Source of the DNA: Prorocentrum cordatum
Lineage: Eukaryota; Sar; Dinophyceae; Prorocentrales; Prorocentraceae
Reading direction: 5' to 3'
DNA length: 64,000 bases
NCBI GenBank assembly: GCA_963575745.1
Contig: CAUYUJ010003425.1
Span: forward strand, 93,501-157,500
Shown: piece after piece, positions 21,321-31,194 of the stretch
Numbering within the stretch: the stretch's first letter is position 1
Layout: each line of letters starts with the position of its first letter
The notes under the pieces: generated by a model
Database searches by the model: none
What the model was told of the DNA's origin: nothing
The model's input: only the letters and a program-made list of their open reading frames with translations
Made by a program: the position numbers and the translations under genes

Positions 21321-21770
21321 GGCCGTCTTGGACCGGCTTTGGGAGCCCCTTGGGAGGTGCTTCAGCGCCGGAAACACGAAACAACGAGAACGCAACAACA
21401 TCGAAAACACACGTGAAAATCAACGATCTTGCCCTCTCGGGGCGCTCTTGGGCAGCATCATGAAGGCCTCTTGGGGCATCTTGGGGGCCTCTGGGACAAT
21501 TCAAAACGCATCGTGCGGTCTCTTGGGGGCCTCGTGGGGCCTCTCGGGGCTTCCTGGGGGCCGCTTGGGGCCTCTTGGGTGCATCTTGGGGCGGAGAGCT
21601 TGATTGGTCAATTCGGGTTCCCTCTCTTGGACCCCTCTTGGGGCCTTGTTGGGGCCCTCTTGGGCCGTCTTGGGCGGCTCTGGGGCCGTCTCGGGGCTCT
21701 CTTGGGCCGTCTTGGGGCCCTATTGGGGGCCTCTTGGGCCGTCTTGGACCGTGCTTTTTTCCGCCCGTAC
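21321..21770 (+). repeat. CTTGGGG repeat with GCGCCGGAAACACGAAACAA segment
   Basis: 21321-21400 is the flank shared with copy A of the leader (22636-22715). 21365-21530 is the recurring GCGCCGGAAACAC..AACGCATCGTGCGG segment. 21591-21760 is another GCGGAGAGCTTGA unit. Confidence 0.75.
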
Positions 21771-21806
21771 GCGGCGGGCGCGATGCCAGCCCGCGGGGAC
21801 GGCCGC

Positions 21807-22511
21807 CTACGCCGATGGGGCCGCCGCGAGGGCCGCTGCCAGGGCCAGGGCCGGCAGCAGCACAGCCCCGCCTCGTTTCGGCGGCGCCGAGCCGCGGCCC
21901 CCCCGCGCGGCGGGCGCCGCGACAGGGCGGACGCCGCGCACCTGGAAGAGCGTCGGCACGAAGCGGCAGTGCGCCTCGAAGCGGAGGCCGGGCACGGGGT
22001 TGGCGACTGGGCAGACCTCCTCCAGGCACTGCTGCTCGCGGCTCTCGACGACGTCTCCATAGAACGCACGATCCCTCCACGCAACCTGGTCGCCGCAGAG
22101 GCATCGGCACACGGTGCCCCCGGTGAGTTCCCGGACGTCCTCCACGTAGGAGCACTCCGCGCTGGCCACGAGCCCTGGAATGCTCACGGCGGGGCACAAG
22201 ACCTCCTCGCACTCGTATTCCTTCTCGCTGACGACGTCGCCCTCGAAGATCTCGCGCTGCCAGACGACCGTGTGGCCGCAGGTGCAATGGCAGGCGGTCC
22301 CGCCCAGACGAGCATCTTGTACAGATTTCGAGCCTGTGCTGGTGTCCGCCGCAGCTGTACGCGTCTCTTTGGCGATGCTGGTGTTTGGAGGCCCCGCGCT
22401 TCGCATCGACGAGATCAAAGAGCTCAGCGGTGGTCTTGCCAGCCTGCTCGCAAGCCCTGGCGTGGCCATCGAGACCAATGCGATCAAGCTTGTACGCCAC
22501 GTCTTCTTCAT
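21807..22511 (-). CDS. Secreted cysteine-rich protein with two six-Cys repeats (234 aa)
   Basis: Intact frame from ATG (22509-22511) to TAG (21807-21809). Residues 1-21 form a signal peptide: basic MKKTWR, hydrophobic LIALVSMATPGLA, likely cleavage after Ala21. Two repeats follow, cysteines 74, 76, 78, 101, 106, 120 and 135, 137, 139, 162, 167, 182, each reading CxCxCG, Trp, Phe, GDVV, Cys, (L/V)CP, PGL, Cys. The last ~20 residues are hydrophobic (AVLLPALALAAALAAAPSA) after a Gly/Pro/Arg spacer, as in a GPI-anchor signal or a terminal membrane segment. Export to the cell surface is an inference; I know no named family. The start is supported by the signal peptide and by a relict spliced leader 103 nt upstream. 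There are no introns, consistent with a retrogene. Surrounding DNA is repeat only. The coding frame is intact, so the gene may be functional. Confidence 0.8.
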   Translation of the reverse strand: MKKTWRTSLIALVSMATPGLASRLARPPLSSLISSMRSAGPPNTSIAKETRTAAADTSTGSKSVQDARLGGTACHCTCGHTVVWQREIFEGDVVSEKEYECEEVLCPAVSIPGLVASAECSYVEDVRELTGGTVCRCLCGDQVAWRDRAFYGDVVESREQQCLEEVCPVANPVPGLRFEAHCRFVPTLFQVRGVRPVAAPAARGGRGSAPPKRGGAVLLPALALAAALAAAPSA

Positions 22512-22614
22512 TCGCCACTATATGTGTCAAGTACGTGTTCCAAAAGCCATCGGCCAAGCAGCAGGCGCGCCCGCAGCCAGGGCAGCCGACGGCGGCCGCA
22601 TGGCCCGTATGCAG
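22512..22614 (-). promoter_or_regulatory. 5' UTR of the cysteine-rich retrogene
   Basis: 103 nt between the spliced-leader relict and the ATG. It contains an earlier ATG in another frame (ATGCGGCCGCC, followed by about 24 codons), which could act as an upstream ORF. The whole segment except its last two bases is duplicated at 21199-21299. Confidence 0.65.
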
Positions 22615-22635
22615 CTTGACCCAAAATGGCTACGG
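22615..22635 (-). other. Relict dinoflagellate spliced leader, copy A
   Basis: The minus strand carries CCGTAGCCATTTTGG then GTCAAG, one mismatch to the 3' 21 bases of the conserved dinoflagellate leader. It is directly followed by the 5' UTR and the open frame of the cysteine-rich protein. A leader in genomic DNA at the head of a gene is the known mark of a trans-spliced mRNA that was reverse transcribed and reinserted. No SL RNA gene is implied, because no splice donor or Sm-site context follows. Confidence 0.92.
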
Positions 22636-22900
22636 GGCCGTCTTGGACCGGCTTTGGGAGCCCCTTGGGCGGAGCTTCAGCGCCGGAAACACGAAACAGC
22701 GAGAATGCAAAAAACATTCGAAGAAAAATGAGAATCGACGATTTTACCTTCTCGGGGCGTTCTTGGGCGGCATCTTAAAGGTCTCTCGGGGCGTCTTCGG
22801 GGCCTCCGGGGCAGTCTAAAACGCATCGTGCGTCGCCAGAGACCTCTGGACGGCGTTTCTGGGGTGTCTCGAGACCGTCTGGGGTCGCCGGGATTGCTGT
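22636..22900 (+). repeat. CTTGGGG repeat with GCGCCGGAAACAC segment
   Basis: 22680-22840 is the third copy of the GCGCCGGAAACACGAAACAG..AACGCATCGTGCG segment. It borders the leader relict in the same way as at 21321. Confidence 0.75.
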
Positions 22901-22989
22901 CTGAGGGCTCCCCAGGGCGGTTTGTAGGCCTCCCAGGAGCGGGCCGGGGCCCCCGGGCCCCACATTTGTGTCGGGGTCCCGGCCCTGGG

Positions 22990-23007
22990 CCCCCGGGCCC
23001 GGTGCGC

Positions 23008-23059
<52 letters not shown>

Positions 23060-23115
23060 GTAAATATGATGTAAGACTGCATTGGCGCTTCGCCCCATGC
23101 ACCTTGGTCCTTGAA
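22990..23115 (+). repeat. (TA)n plus hairpin dispersed repeat, copy 2
   Basis: (TA)n at about 23010-23060 is followed by GTAAGACTGCATTGGCGCTTCGCCCCATGC..CTTGGTCC. It is the plus-strand counterpart of 17485-17600. From 23130 to 23330 an AT-richer stretch has no recognised content. Confidence 0.75.
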
Positions 23116-23329
23116 ATTTGGTATGCAAGTGGAATGGCAAGAAAATCAAGCCAAGAAATTAGCGAAAATTCCTTGTTGCCTTTTCCGGCATCGCCGTTAT
23201 AATACTGTTGTTCGTTATCCTTCCTCCATGTTTTTGTTTCTCATTCTCGCCATACCCTGCGTATTCTCCACATCCTGCGCAGCTCTTTTTGCGGAGGCTC
23301 CTTCTTGGAGAGCCTCTGGGGGCCTCACA

Positions 23330-23900
23330 CAAGTGCTTCAACCTGTCTTAAAGCCTTTTGGAGGCCTCCTGGGGGCTTCCTCGGGCCACCCTGCCTCCAA
23401 CCGCGGTCTCCCTGAACGACCGGGTCACGATTTGGAATGCTTCGGAGGATGCCTTGGGGCCATCTTGGGCCGTCATGGGGCTCTCTTGGGCCATCTTGGA
23501 ACCCTGTTGTGCCGTCTTGAGGTTCTCTTGGACTGCCTGGAAGCCCTTTCGGATGGTTGTGGGGCGATTTTCGAGCCTCCCAGGCGGCTTCGGACGCCCA
23601 AAAGACCGCCGTCTTGGAGAGTCGGGAAACCAAAAAAAGGAGAACAGCAACATTCACCAAAAACAAATGGAAAATCAATGATTGTTGCCTCTTGGGGCCT
23701 TCTTGGGAGTGCTCTTGGAGACCTCTTGGGACGTTTTGGAGCGATCTTTGGAGGTATGACGGCTTCTGTGGGGTTGTCGTGGACCGTCTTGGGGCTCTCT
23801 GGGGTCGTTTCGAGAGCGCGCCGGAACGCCTGGAGCCCTCTGGGGCCGTCTTTGGGCTCTCGTGGGCCTTTCCCGGGTCGTCTGAAGGGTTGCCCGAGAG
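23330..23900 (+). repeat. CTTGGGG/CTTGGAG degenerate repeat field
   Basis: More diverged than the fields before it, with a GAAACCAAAAAAAGGAGAACAGCA segment (about 23625) resembling the GAAACACGAAACAG segments. A G-run lies at 23926-23937. Confidence 0.65.
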
Positions 23901-24019
23901 GCCCAGGGTGGGCCAATTTTTTTAGGGGGGGGGGGGGCGCTTTTTCCAGGGTCCACAGCCCCATAGAAATATATGAATAGGAACGGGCGACTTCGGAAAT
24001 CCTGAACCCCAAACTGTTT

Positions 24020-24205
24020 TCATCTCTTTGGGGGCACATCTTGTACTTCCGCCGCCTTCCGCCGAGCTTCCGCCGGCATCCGCTGGCTTCCGCTGGCGGA
24101 GGCGGCCTCGTTTTACTTCCGCCGACCTTCCGCCGCCCTTCCGCCGCCTTCCGCCGAGGAAGAGATGACAACTCCTTCGATCCTCGAAGGCAAGATTATT
24201 TTGGA
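24020..24205 (+). repeat. Dispersed TTCCGCC-rich repeat, copy 2
   Basis: Contains TCCGCCGCCTTCCGCCGAGC, the inverted TCCGCTGGCGGAGGCGGCC, GAGGAAGAGATGACAA and the CCTTCGATCCTCGAAGG hairpin, in the same order as 430-640. Confidence 0.75.
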
Positions 24206-24209
24206 ACGC

Positions 24210-24425
24210 CTCATTCATATATATATATATATATAAAAATATACTCCTGCAGGGATGCATGTGTATATACACATGTGTAGATATGTGTAAATGTAAGTGT
24301 ACATACATATATACATATGTGTAAATGCGATATATTGTATATATACATATAACTGTATACAAATACTGCTGGCTCGCTACGCTTCGCCGTTGCAATCTTG
24401 GTCGCATGGCGCCAGCGAGGTGCAC
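24210..24425 (+). repeat. (TA)n plus hairpin dispersed repeat, copy 3
   Basis: AT-rich TATATA/TACATA sequence runs into CTGGCTCGCTACGCTTCGCC and TTGCAATCTTGGTCGCATGG. The end is nearly identical to 13285-13340. Confidence 0.8.
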
Positions 24426-24654
24426 TACGAACACCATCGCCGTCAATTGGGAATGGAGGAATGAGGCAGCGCGGCCCCAGAGCTTTTAGAGGTGGCAGGC
24501 GTCACGGGTCCAGAAGGTCACCCGAAGGCTCTAGGGCGCGCGAGGCTTGTATTGTCCATGAGGGTCACATGGTCACATGTCCCATGGAGTTTGAACGGCA
24601 TACGGGGTTCATCGGTTTCAACAGGAACGAAGAGCTCACTGGGGTTCATGTTTC

Positions 24655-24745
24655 ATGGGGCTGGGGCTGGAGCTGGGCTCGGGCTGGATCTGCGGCTCGA
24701 GCTGGAGCTGAGCTGGAGCTGAACCTGAGCTGGAACTGGGGAGCT
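24655..24745 (+). repeat. GAGCTGGAGCTGGGCT minisatellite
   Basis: Short imperfect 6-12 bp units. 24430-24654 before it is unassigned. Confidence 0.7.
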
Positions 24746-24777
24746 TATGCAAGTGTGGCTACAGCTCCCCGTCCTCC

Positions 24778-24852
24778 GCCTTCTCTTCCTCCTCCTCCTC
24801 CTCCTCCTCCTCCTCCTCCTCCTCCTCCTCCTCCTCTGCCTCCTCCTCCTCT
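24778..24852 (+). repeat. (CTC)n microsatellite
   Basis: About 22 units with few interruptions. Confidence 0.95.
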
Positions 24853-25480
24853 CGAAGCACGAAACGCTGGACGGTTGGAGCGGGGCACAGCAGCTCCATC
24901 CTAGGAAAGCACGACTACCCCAACGAAGCCCTCCAACAGCAGCAAAGGTGACCGACCCATGGGAACTGGTGTATCTGGGGAACCTGCGGGTTGATCGGAC
25001 CTGCGGCACCTGTGGGATCTGTGGGACCCGTGGGACTTGCGACACCTGTGGGATTTGCGAGGCCTTCGACACCCGTAATAGGACCTGTAATACATGTTAT
25101 CCGCTGGCTCCCTTAGGGGCCACGAGGCTGGATTGGGCCACTGCACCCTGCAACAGCTCCAGCGCGAAAGCGTCATCAGTGATAGTTTTGGATTCCTCGC
25201 TCCATGGTTGGACGGTTGACAAACGCGCGCCCTCCCTGGCCAGAAAGGAACGCGCTACAACCTCAAAATCACGTCCTCAGAATTCAGGGGGGGCCCTGGG
25301 ACACATTTTTTTCGTCGGCCGCGAGGCGGATTTGGCTGCACCAGCGACAAAGCTAAACGGGGGCACCGAGAAGCGCATTGGCCAGCGTGCAAGGGCGGGA
25401 AGAGAAAGGCCCTGGGACACATACATCACGACACGTGCGCGTTCCCGAGGTCATAGAGTCTTTTTATAAAACTACGACGC
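24853..25480. other. Unassigned sequence with a 15-bp repeat
   Basis: Degenerate ACCTGTGGGATCTGTGGGACC units occupy 24990-25110, enough to give Cys-Gly-Thr periodic frames on both strands. The rest shows no recognised domain. Confidence 0.5.
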
Positions 25481-26115
25481 GGTTCGTGCTTCCGGGACTG
25501 CAGCCCCAGACAAATTACAAGTCTTGCGAGCCCCCTGAGCCAGGCCCATAAATTGCAAGAGGTGCGCCCTCCCGGGGCCACAACCCACTGCAAATTACAC
25601 CACACGAACTCCCCAGGGGCCACAACCCTCATAAGTCAATTCGCATTCGCGCTTCCAAATCAGAAACCGTCGTACATCGACGCGTGGTCGTGTTCCAATA
25701 ATGACACGCTCGCACCCCCGAAGACAGAGTCCCATGTAACTTACGGAATGTTTGCGCTCCTGAGGCCACTATAATTTGTCAAATTGAAAACATGCTCGCG
25801 CACCCTAAGCCACAATCCAGCGTGAATTACAGATGCGTTCGCACCCCCGAGGCCACAGCAGCTTGCAACTTACAATACGTTGGCGTCGCCGAGGCCACCA
25901 CCGCATTCAAAGTACAACACACTCGCACTCCCGAGGCCACAAGCCTTGCTGTAAGTTGCAACAAGGTCTCGCCCCCGAAGCCAGAACCCAATAGAAATTG
26001 TAACAAATTCGCGACCCCGAATCAACACCCTATAAGAACTCACAAAACTGTCGCGCTCCCGAGGCCACAATCCTTTGCAAAGTACGTCACGTTCGCGCTC
26101 CCGAGGCCACCAACC
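25480..26115. repeat. 42-bp minisatellite
   Basis: The anchor CCCGAGGCCACAA recurs at about 25849, 25891, 25933, 26061 and 26103, with weaker copies between, giving a 42-bp period. Spacers carry TTGCAAATTACA-like sequence. Confidence 0.85.
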
Positions 26116-26560
26116 CACCGCACGGAGGCTGCCCACAAGCACGAATTCGGGGGTCGTCTTTCGGCCCCCTTGCCGTCTCTTGACAAGTCAGCTCTAGACC
26201 CGAGGAAAGGAATCCTCTGAAGTAGCGAAGGACGAAAGGAACCCAAAGACAGTCCCAGCCGCGCGATGTTGCCAAAGATAGCCTCAAGCAGCCCACAGTC
26301 TGTCACCGAGGGCCTCCAATACACAGCAGGAGGCGAAAGATTTTTTTGAGAGCGCGACATTGCCTCCATCGGCGGCGAGCGCGCAAGGTGACGAACGAGC
26401 GAGGTCGAGGGGTCGATCGAGGACGCCACCGTGCGGGCGTGGTGGCCGAGAGGGAGGGCCGAGGCCTCGACGGCGCTCCTGCGGGGGGCCGATAGCAGCG
26501 AGTTCGGGGCCAGCCTGAAGACCCCGCCGTGTCACGCGGCGCCTCTGCCCTGAGCTCAGT
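26116..26560. other. Unassigned sequence
   Basis: No repeat unit, domain or RNA structure is recognised. Frames on both strands are open for 60-130 codons, without support. Confidence 0.4.
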
Positions 26561-26575
26561 CTCGGCGTGCGGAGG

Positions 26576-26785
26576 GCCGAGATCAGGGGAACGCAGAATG
26601 ACATAAACACAGAAACTCGGAGGTCCGCGCGGATTGCTCGGATCGGCGCTGGACCCCCCTCCCTGGCGCGCGGAGCGCGCCAGGGGCGGCGCTGGAGGCG
26701 CCGCCAGGGGGCCCCAGCGCGGATCCGAGAACTCCGCGCGGACCTCCGAGGTTTGATGTCCACGTCGATCTCCGTTCCCCGAACT
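26576..26785. mobile_element. Foldback element with double-hairpin core, copy 1
   Basis: Imperfect inverted arms (GGGGAACGCAG..CTCGGAGGTCCGCGCGGA and reverse) enclose two adjacent perfect stems: CCCTGGCGCGC/GCGCGCCAGGG around GGA (26661-26685), then GGCGGCGC/GCGCCGCC. It is flanked by a 14-bp direct repeat TCGGCGTGCGGAGG (26562-26575 and 26786-26799), a good candidate target duplication. Copies with the same core lie at 52386-52555 and 59617-59805. There is no coding capacity. Confidence 0.8.
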
Positions 26786-26799
26786 TCGGCGTGCGGAGG

Positions 26800-27005
26800 A
26801 ATCAGAAACCTGCGCGGGCAGGCTGAACGCCTGGGCCGGCCAGCCCCGCCAGTGCCGTGTCCTGTGGAGGTTCCGTGCCAGGCGCGGAGCTGGCGGGGCG
26901 GGGCGGTCTTCCGGGGCGGCGTGCGCGCTGGGGCCTCGGCTCGGCGACCGCGCGCGTCGCTCGGCGCGCCGTGGACGCGCGCACCGTCAGAGCCAAGCCA
27001 GTGCG
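26800..27005. other. Unassigned GC-rich stretch
   Basis: GC-rich with several short inverted matches. No gene recognised. Confidence 0.35.
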
Positions 27006-27243
<238 letters not shown>

Positions 27244-27419
27244 CCCCAACGAGGGCCTCGGGCGTGAGCGCCCGCAGCCTCGCGGAGCCAGGGTAGGCCT
27301 CCGGCTCCTGGGCTGGGGGGGCAGGCGCGGCCAGCAGCAGGCCAAGAATTGGCCAGCTCCACGAGTCCTGCGCTCAAAAGAAGCACCCTCCTCGGCTGCC
27401 CTGAGATCCTGGCTTCCCA

Positions 27420-27565
27420 ATTTTGTCGAGCCGGGCGCTGTCGCCTTTTTTCGAGCCCTGGGGCCCCCACAAATCGGTCCGGCTCGAGGAATGGCGCAGA
27501 GAGATGGTGTCTAGGGTTCCGGGCGTGGTTGTTTGCGATGTTGCAGTGTTTCTGCTACGTCAGAT
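27420..27565 (+). repeat. Dispersed repeat ending GATCTCAGGG, copy 1
   Basis: GGGGCCCCCACAAATCGGTCC..GTGTCTAGGGTTCCGG and GTTTGCGATGTTGCAGTGTT..GATCTCAGGG matches 53240-53370. Both copies lie beside CGT/GTC tracts. Confidence 0.65.
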
Positions 27566-27640
27566 CTCAGGGCACACGCCAGAGCGAGCGACCCTGGGCA
27601 ACAGCGATCTCCTTGGGTGCGCAGCTTAAGAGGGCCGCGC

Positions 27641-27642
<2 letters not shown>

Positions 27643-27673
<31 letters not shown>
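27643..27673 (+). repeat. (CA)n microsatellite
   Basis: About 15 CA units. Confidence 0.95.
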
Positions 27674-27675
<2 letters not shown>

Positions 27676-27789
27676 CAGCGCGCAGGCCGCTGCTGCCGCA
27701 CCGCATCTGGCGATCGAGAAGCCCCAGTGAGCCCGCACCGAAGGGAACTCCGGCGAAGGGTCGCTCTCACGAGCAGCGGACATCTCCGG

Positions 27790-28005
27790 GGCACCTCTTG
27801 CCACCTTCCGCCGGCCTTCCGCAGGCTTCCGCCAGCCAGCGGAGGCGGCCTCGTGTTGCTCTCGCCTGCGTCCGCCTCCCTTCCACCGCCTTCGTCCGCA
27901 TTCCGCCCCCCTTCCACCGCCTTCCTCCGCCTTCCGCCGTGGAAGAGATAGGAACTCCTTCGATCCTCGAAGGCGGAGCCCTTTCTGAACGCCTCGCATG
28001 GGGTC
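27790..28005 (+). repeat. Dispersed TTCCGCC-rich repeat, copy 3
   Basis: TTCCGCCGGCCTTCCGC, the inverted GCCAGCGGAGGCGGCC, GTGGAAGAGATAGGAA and CCTTCGATCCTCGAAGG, in the same order as at 430 and 24020. Confidence 0.75.
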
Positions 28006-28009
28006 GGAA

Positions 28010-28475
28010 CGGAACGAGCATCGAATCCAGACCCCCTCACGTCGTGACAAAAATCATGGCGCAGGGTTTTTCGCCGGTTTCAGCCTCTGAGGGCCCTCGC
28101 CGGGCCCCAGAACCTTCAGAAACGGCTCAGGATGAAAAGACGGTCCCAGGGAATGGGTCGAGACCTCCAGGGATGCACGCTACGAGCAAATCAGGAAGTC
28201 GGGGGTGGGAATCGGGCCGCATCGGCATGGAGTCGCAATCGAAGCGGACTGGCTGCGCCCGGATGCGCAACTACGCTGTTCAAGCGTCGAGCCGCACCAG
28301 GTCGCCAGGAAATCGAGATCAAATCGGATGATGCGGGGCGAACTCGGCATAGAAGCCGATCGATCACATCGAAATGGGCCCTGCGGGGCTGGGACAAAGG
28401 ATCGTTGTACACGCACACACCCCACCAGCAGCTCACCCCCACTGCGCTACGCACCAGAAAGAGCGGGGCGGGGGC
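28010..28475. other. Unassigned unique sequence
   Basis: Moderate GC and no tandem structure. Frames of up to about 200 codons are open on both strands but no domain is recognised. Confidence 0.4.
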
Positions 28476-28477
28476 AA

Positions 28478-28785
28478 TACACTGTAAACCGTTTCCCTGG
28501 GAACCGTTTCCCCGGAACCGCTTCCCCAGAACCGTTTCCCCGGAGGGCCGTTTCACTGGAGACCTCTTCCCCAGAGACCTCTTCCCCCGGAGGACCGCTT
28601 CCCCGGAACCGCTTTGCCAGAACCGCTTCCCCAGAACCGTTTCCCCGGAACCGCTTCCCCGGATTCGCTTCCCTGGAGCCGTTTCCACGGAACCGCTCCG
28701 TTTCCCCGGACCCTCTTCCCTGTAACTGTTTCCTATGTGCACACTCCTCCCCAAAACTGTTTCCCCAGAGACCGCGTCCCCAGTA
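28478..28785 (+). repeat. CCGGAACCGCTTCCC minisatellite
   Basis: About twenty 12-15 bp units such as CCGGAACCGCTTCCC and CCGGAGACCTCTTCC. Regular minus-strand frames are repeat translations. Confidence 0.9.
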
Positions 28786-28789
28786 CAAC

Positions 28790-29088
28790 TTCTCGAGCGA
28801 GGATGAGGGAGGAATGAGGGAGGGATGAGATATGAGGGAAGGAGGAATGCGGAATGAGAGAGGGCGAGATGGAGGAAGGAAAGGATGAGGGATGACGGAG
28901 GCGGCGGGCGGGAGAAAGGAGGAGAGAGGGAGGCATGGATGAGGGAGCGATGGGGATGAGAGGTGAGGATTAGGGTGAAGGAGGGATAAATGAGGGATGA
29001 GGGAAAAATGGATGAGGGAGGGAGTGCGGAAGGGTGAGGGATGAGGGATGAAGAGAAGTAGGGGGTACGAGGGATGAGGGAAGACGCA
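28790..29088 (+). repeat. GATGAGGGAGG purine minisatellite
   Basis: Degenerate GATGAGG/GGAGGAATGA units, grading into (GAG)n. Confidence 0.85.
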
Positions 29089-29089
29089 G

Positions 29090-29157
29090 GGGGGAGGAGG
29101 AGGGGGAGGAGGAGGAGGAGGAGGAGGAGGAGGAGGAGGAGGAGGAGGAGGAGGAAG
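29090..29157 (+). repeat. (GAG)n microsatellite
   Basis: About 20 GGA units. Confidence 0.95.
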
Positions 29158-29234
29158 CGTGAGCTGAAACGGCCCAGAAGAACCACCTTGTACTTGCGAC
29201 GCGCCGTGCAAGTGGTACTGAGCACACGGGATGT

Positions 29235-29500
29235 CTCGGGGGGGGGGTCTCGCAGAACCCCACCCCACCCCCCTCCCCCCCTTCAAAGGGGGGGTGAGAT
29301 TCTCGACCCCCCCCCCCCCTTCCCCCCTTAGGGGGGGGGGTCCGAACCCCCCCCTCCCACACCCCCCTTGAAGGGGGGTTGGGGTTTCGGACCCCCCCCT
29401 CTCCCCCCCTTCGCGCTTGAAAGGCGAGGGGGGGTATCGATATCGAACCCCCCCAAGCCCCTGCCCCCTTTTGGGCCGAACAGGGGGCCGGGGAGGGGGG
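29235..29500. repeat. G-tract/C-tract repeats
   Basis: Alternating CCCCCCC and GGGGGGG runs around short cores (TTCAAAG, GGTTTCGGAC), repeated every 50-60 bp. Homopolymer lengths in such DNA are unreliable. Confidence 0.8.
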
Positions 29501-29539
29501 GAGGGGGCTTCTCCCGCTTCTCCTTTCTGCGACGGAGAA

Positions 29540-30314
29540 GGTGGGTAGGGAGAACGGAGTAGGGAGTAGTGTGTAGTAAGTCGTGAATAATGAGAAGTGG
29601 GTAGTGCGTAGTGAATGGTGAGTAGTGAGTAGTGCGTAGTGAGTAGTGGGTAGCGAGTAGCGAATAGGGCATCGGGCGTAGGGAGTGGAGAGCAGTGGGT
29701 CGTGAATAGTGTGTTGAATACTGAATTGCAAAGTAGTGAACAGTGAATGGTGAGTGCTTTTTAGTGAGCAGTAGTGCCTAACGAGTAGTGAGTAGAGAGT
29801 AGTGAGTAACGATTACTAAGTAGTGAGTACTGCGTAGGCAGTAGTGAGTAGGGAGTAGTGAGTAGTGAGCAGTGAGTAGTAGTAGTGAGTATTGAGTAGG
29901 GAGTAGTGCGTAGTGACTAGACAGTAGGTAGTGGTGAGTAGCGAGTAGTGCGTACTGATTAATGAGTAGTGAATAATGAGTAGAGAGTAGCGCGAAGTGG
30001 GTAGTGAGTAGTGAGTAGTGGGTAGTGGGTAGTGGGTAGTGAGTAGTGCGTAGCGAGTAGGGAGTAGCGTGTAGTGAGTAGTGAGTATCGAGTAGGGCGT
30101 TGTGAGTTGTGAGTAGTGAGGAGCGAGCAGTCAGTAGTGAGTAGTGAGTAGGGAGTGGCGAGTAGCGAGTAGGGAGTAGCGAGTAGTGAGTAGTGAGCAG
30201 TAGTAGTAGTAGTAAAAGTAGTAGTAGTAGTAGTAGTAGTAGAAGTAGTAGTAGAAGTAGTAGTAGTAGTAGTAGTAGTACTAGCAGTAGGAGTAGCAGT
30301 AGTAGTAGTAGTGA

Positions 30315-30368
<54 letters not shown>

Positions 30369-31085
30369 AGAGTATTCAGTAGGGAGTAGTGAGTAGTGAG
30401 TAGTGGGAAGGGAGGAGTGGGTAGCTAGTAGTGGGTAGTGAGTAGTGAGTAGCGAGAAGAGAATAGTGAATAGTGAATGGTGGGTCGTGAGTAGTGGGTA
30501 GTGAATAGTGAGTAGAGAGTAGTGAGTAGTGACAAGTGACTAGTGCCTAATACGTAGGGAGTAGGGAGTAGTGAGTAGTGAGTAGTGCGTAGTGAGTAGT
30601 GCGTAATGGCCAGTGAATAGTGCGTATTGGGTAGAGAGTAGGGTGTAGAGAGTTGCGAGTAGTGAGTAGTGAGTAGTGGGTAGTGAGTACTGTGAAGGGA
30701 GTAAGGATAAGCGAGTAGAGAGTAGTGGATGGTGAGTAGTGAGTTGTGGGCAGTGAGCAGTGAGTAGTGAAGTGTGAGTAGTGAGTAGTGAGTAGTGGAT
30801 AGTGGTTGGTGGGTAGTGAGTAGTGATTAGTGAGTAGTGAGTAGTGGGTAGTGGGTTATGTTTGGTGGGTAGTGAGTACTGCGTAGTGAGTAGTGAGTAC
30901 TCAGTAGTGACTAGTGGGTAGTGAGTAGGGAATAGGGAGTAGTGAGGAGTGGGTAGTGGGTAGTGAGTAATGGGTAGTGAGTAGGGAGTCGTGAGTAGTG
31001 AGCAGTGAGTAGTGAGAAGTGAGTAGTGAGTAGCGAGTAGTGAGTAGTGGGTAGTGAGTTGTGCGTAATGAGTAGTGAGTACTGT
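29540..31085 (+). repeat. 1.5-kb GTAGTGAGTA minisatellite
   Basis: Degenerate 7-10 bp units (GTAGTGAGTA, GTAGTGGGTA, GTAGTGCGTA), including an (AGT)n core at 30198-30366. Confidence 0.95.
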
Positions 31086-31140
31086 TCTGGGCTAGGGTTA
31101 GGGTTTGGGGCTAGGGTTCGGGGTTAGGGTAAGGGTGAGG
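31086..31140 (+). repeat. Telomere-like degenerate TTAGGG motifs
   Basis: Consecutive GGGCTAGGGTTAGGGTTTGG-type motifs, about seven AGGG/TAGGG steps, at the end of the GTAGTGAG array. A TTTAGGG repeat is the usual dinoflagellate telomere type; this is short and degenerate and lies inside the window. Confidence 0.5.
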
Positions 31141-31194
31141 ATGAGGTTTAGAGGTGGTAGGGGTCGGGTTCCAGAGCCCAGGGGCGCCGTGGCG

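Noticed and set aside
20434-22557. 707-codon minus-strand open frame
   Set aside because: It crosses the retrogene in the wrong frame and then several CTTGGGG repeat fields; its Pro/Lys/Arg-rich part is repeat translation.
22615-22635. Genuine spliced-leader RNA gene
   Set aside because: The 21 bases are followed by 5' UTR and an ORF and not by a splice donor and SL RNA body, and the sequence carries a mismatch.
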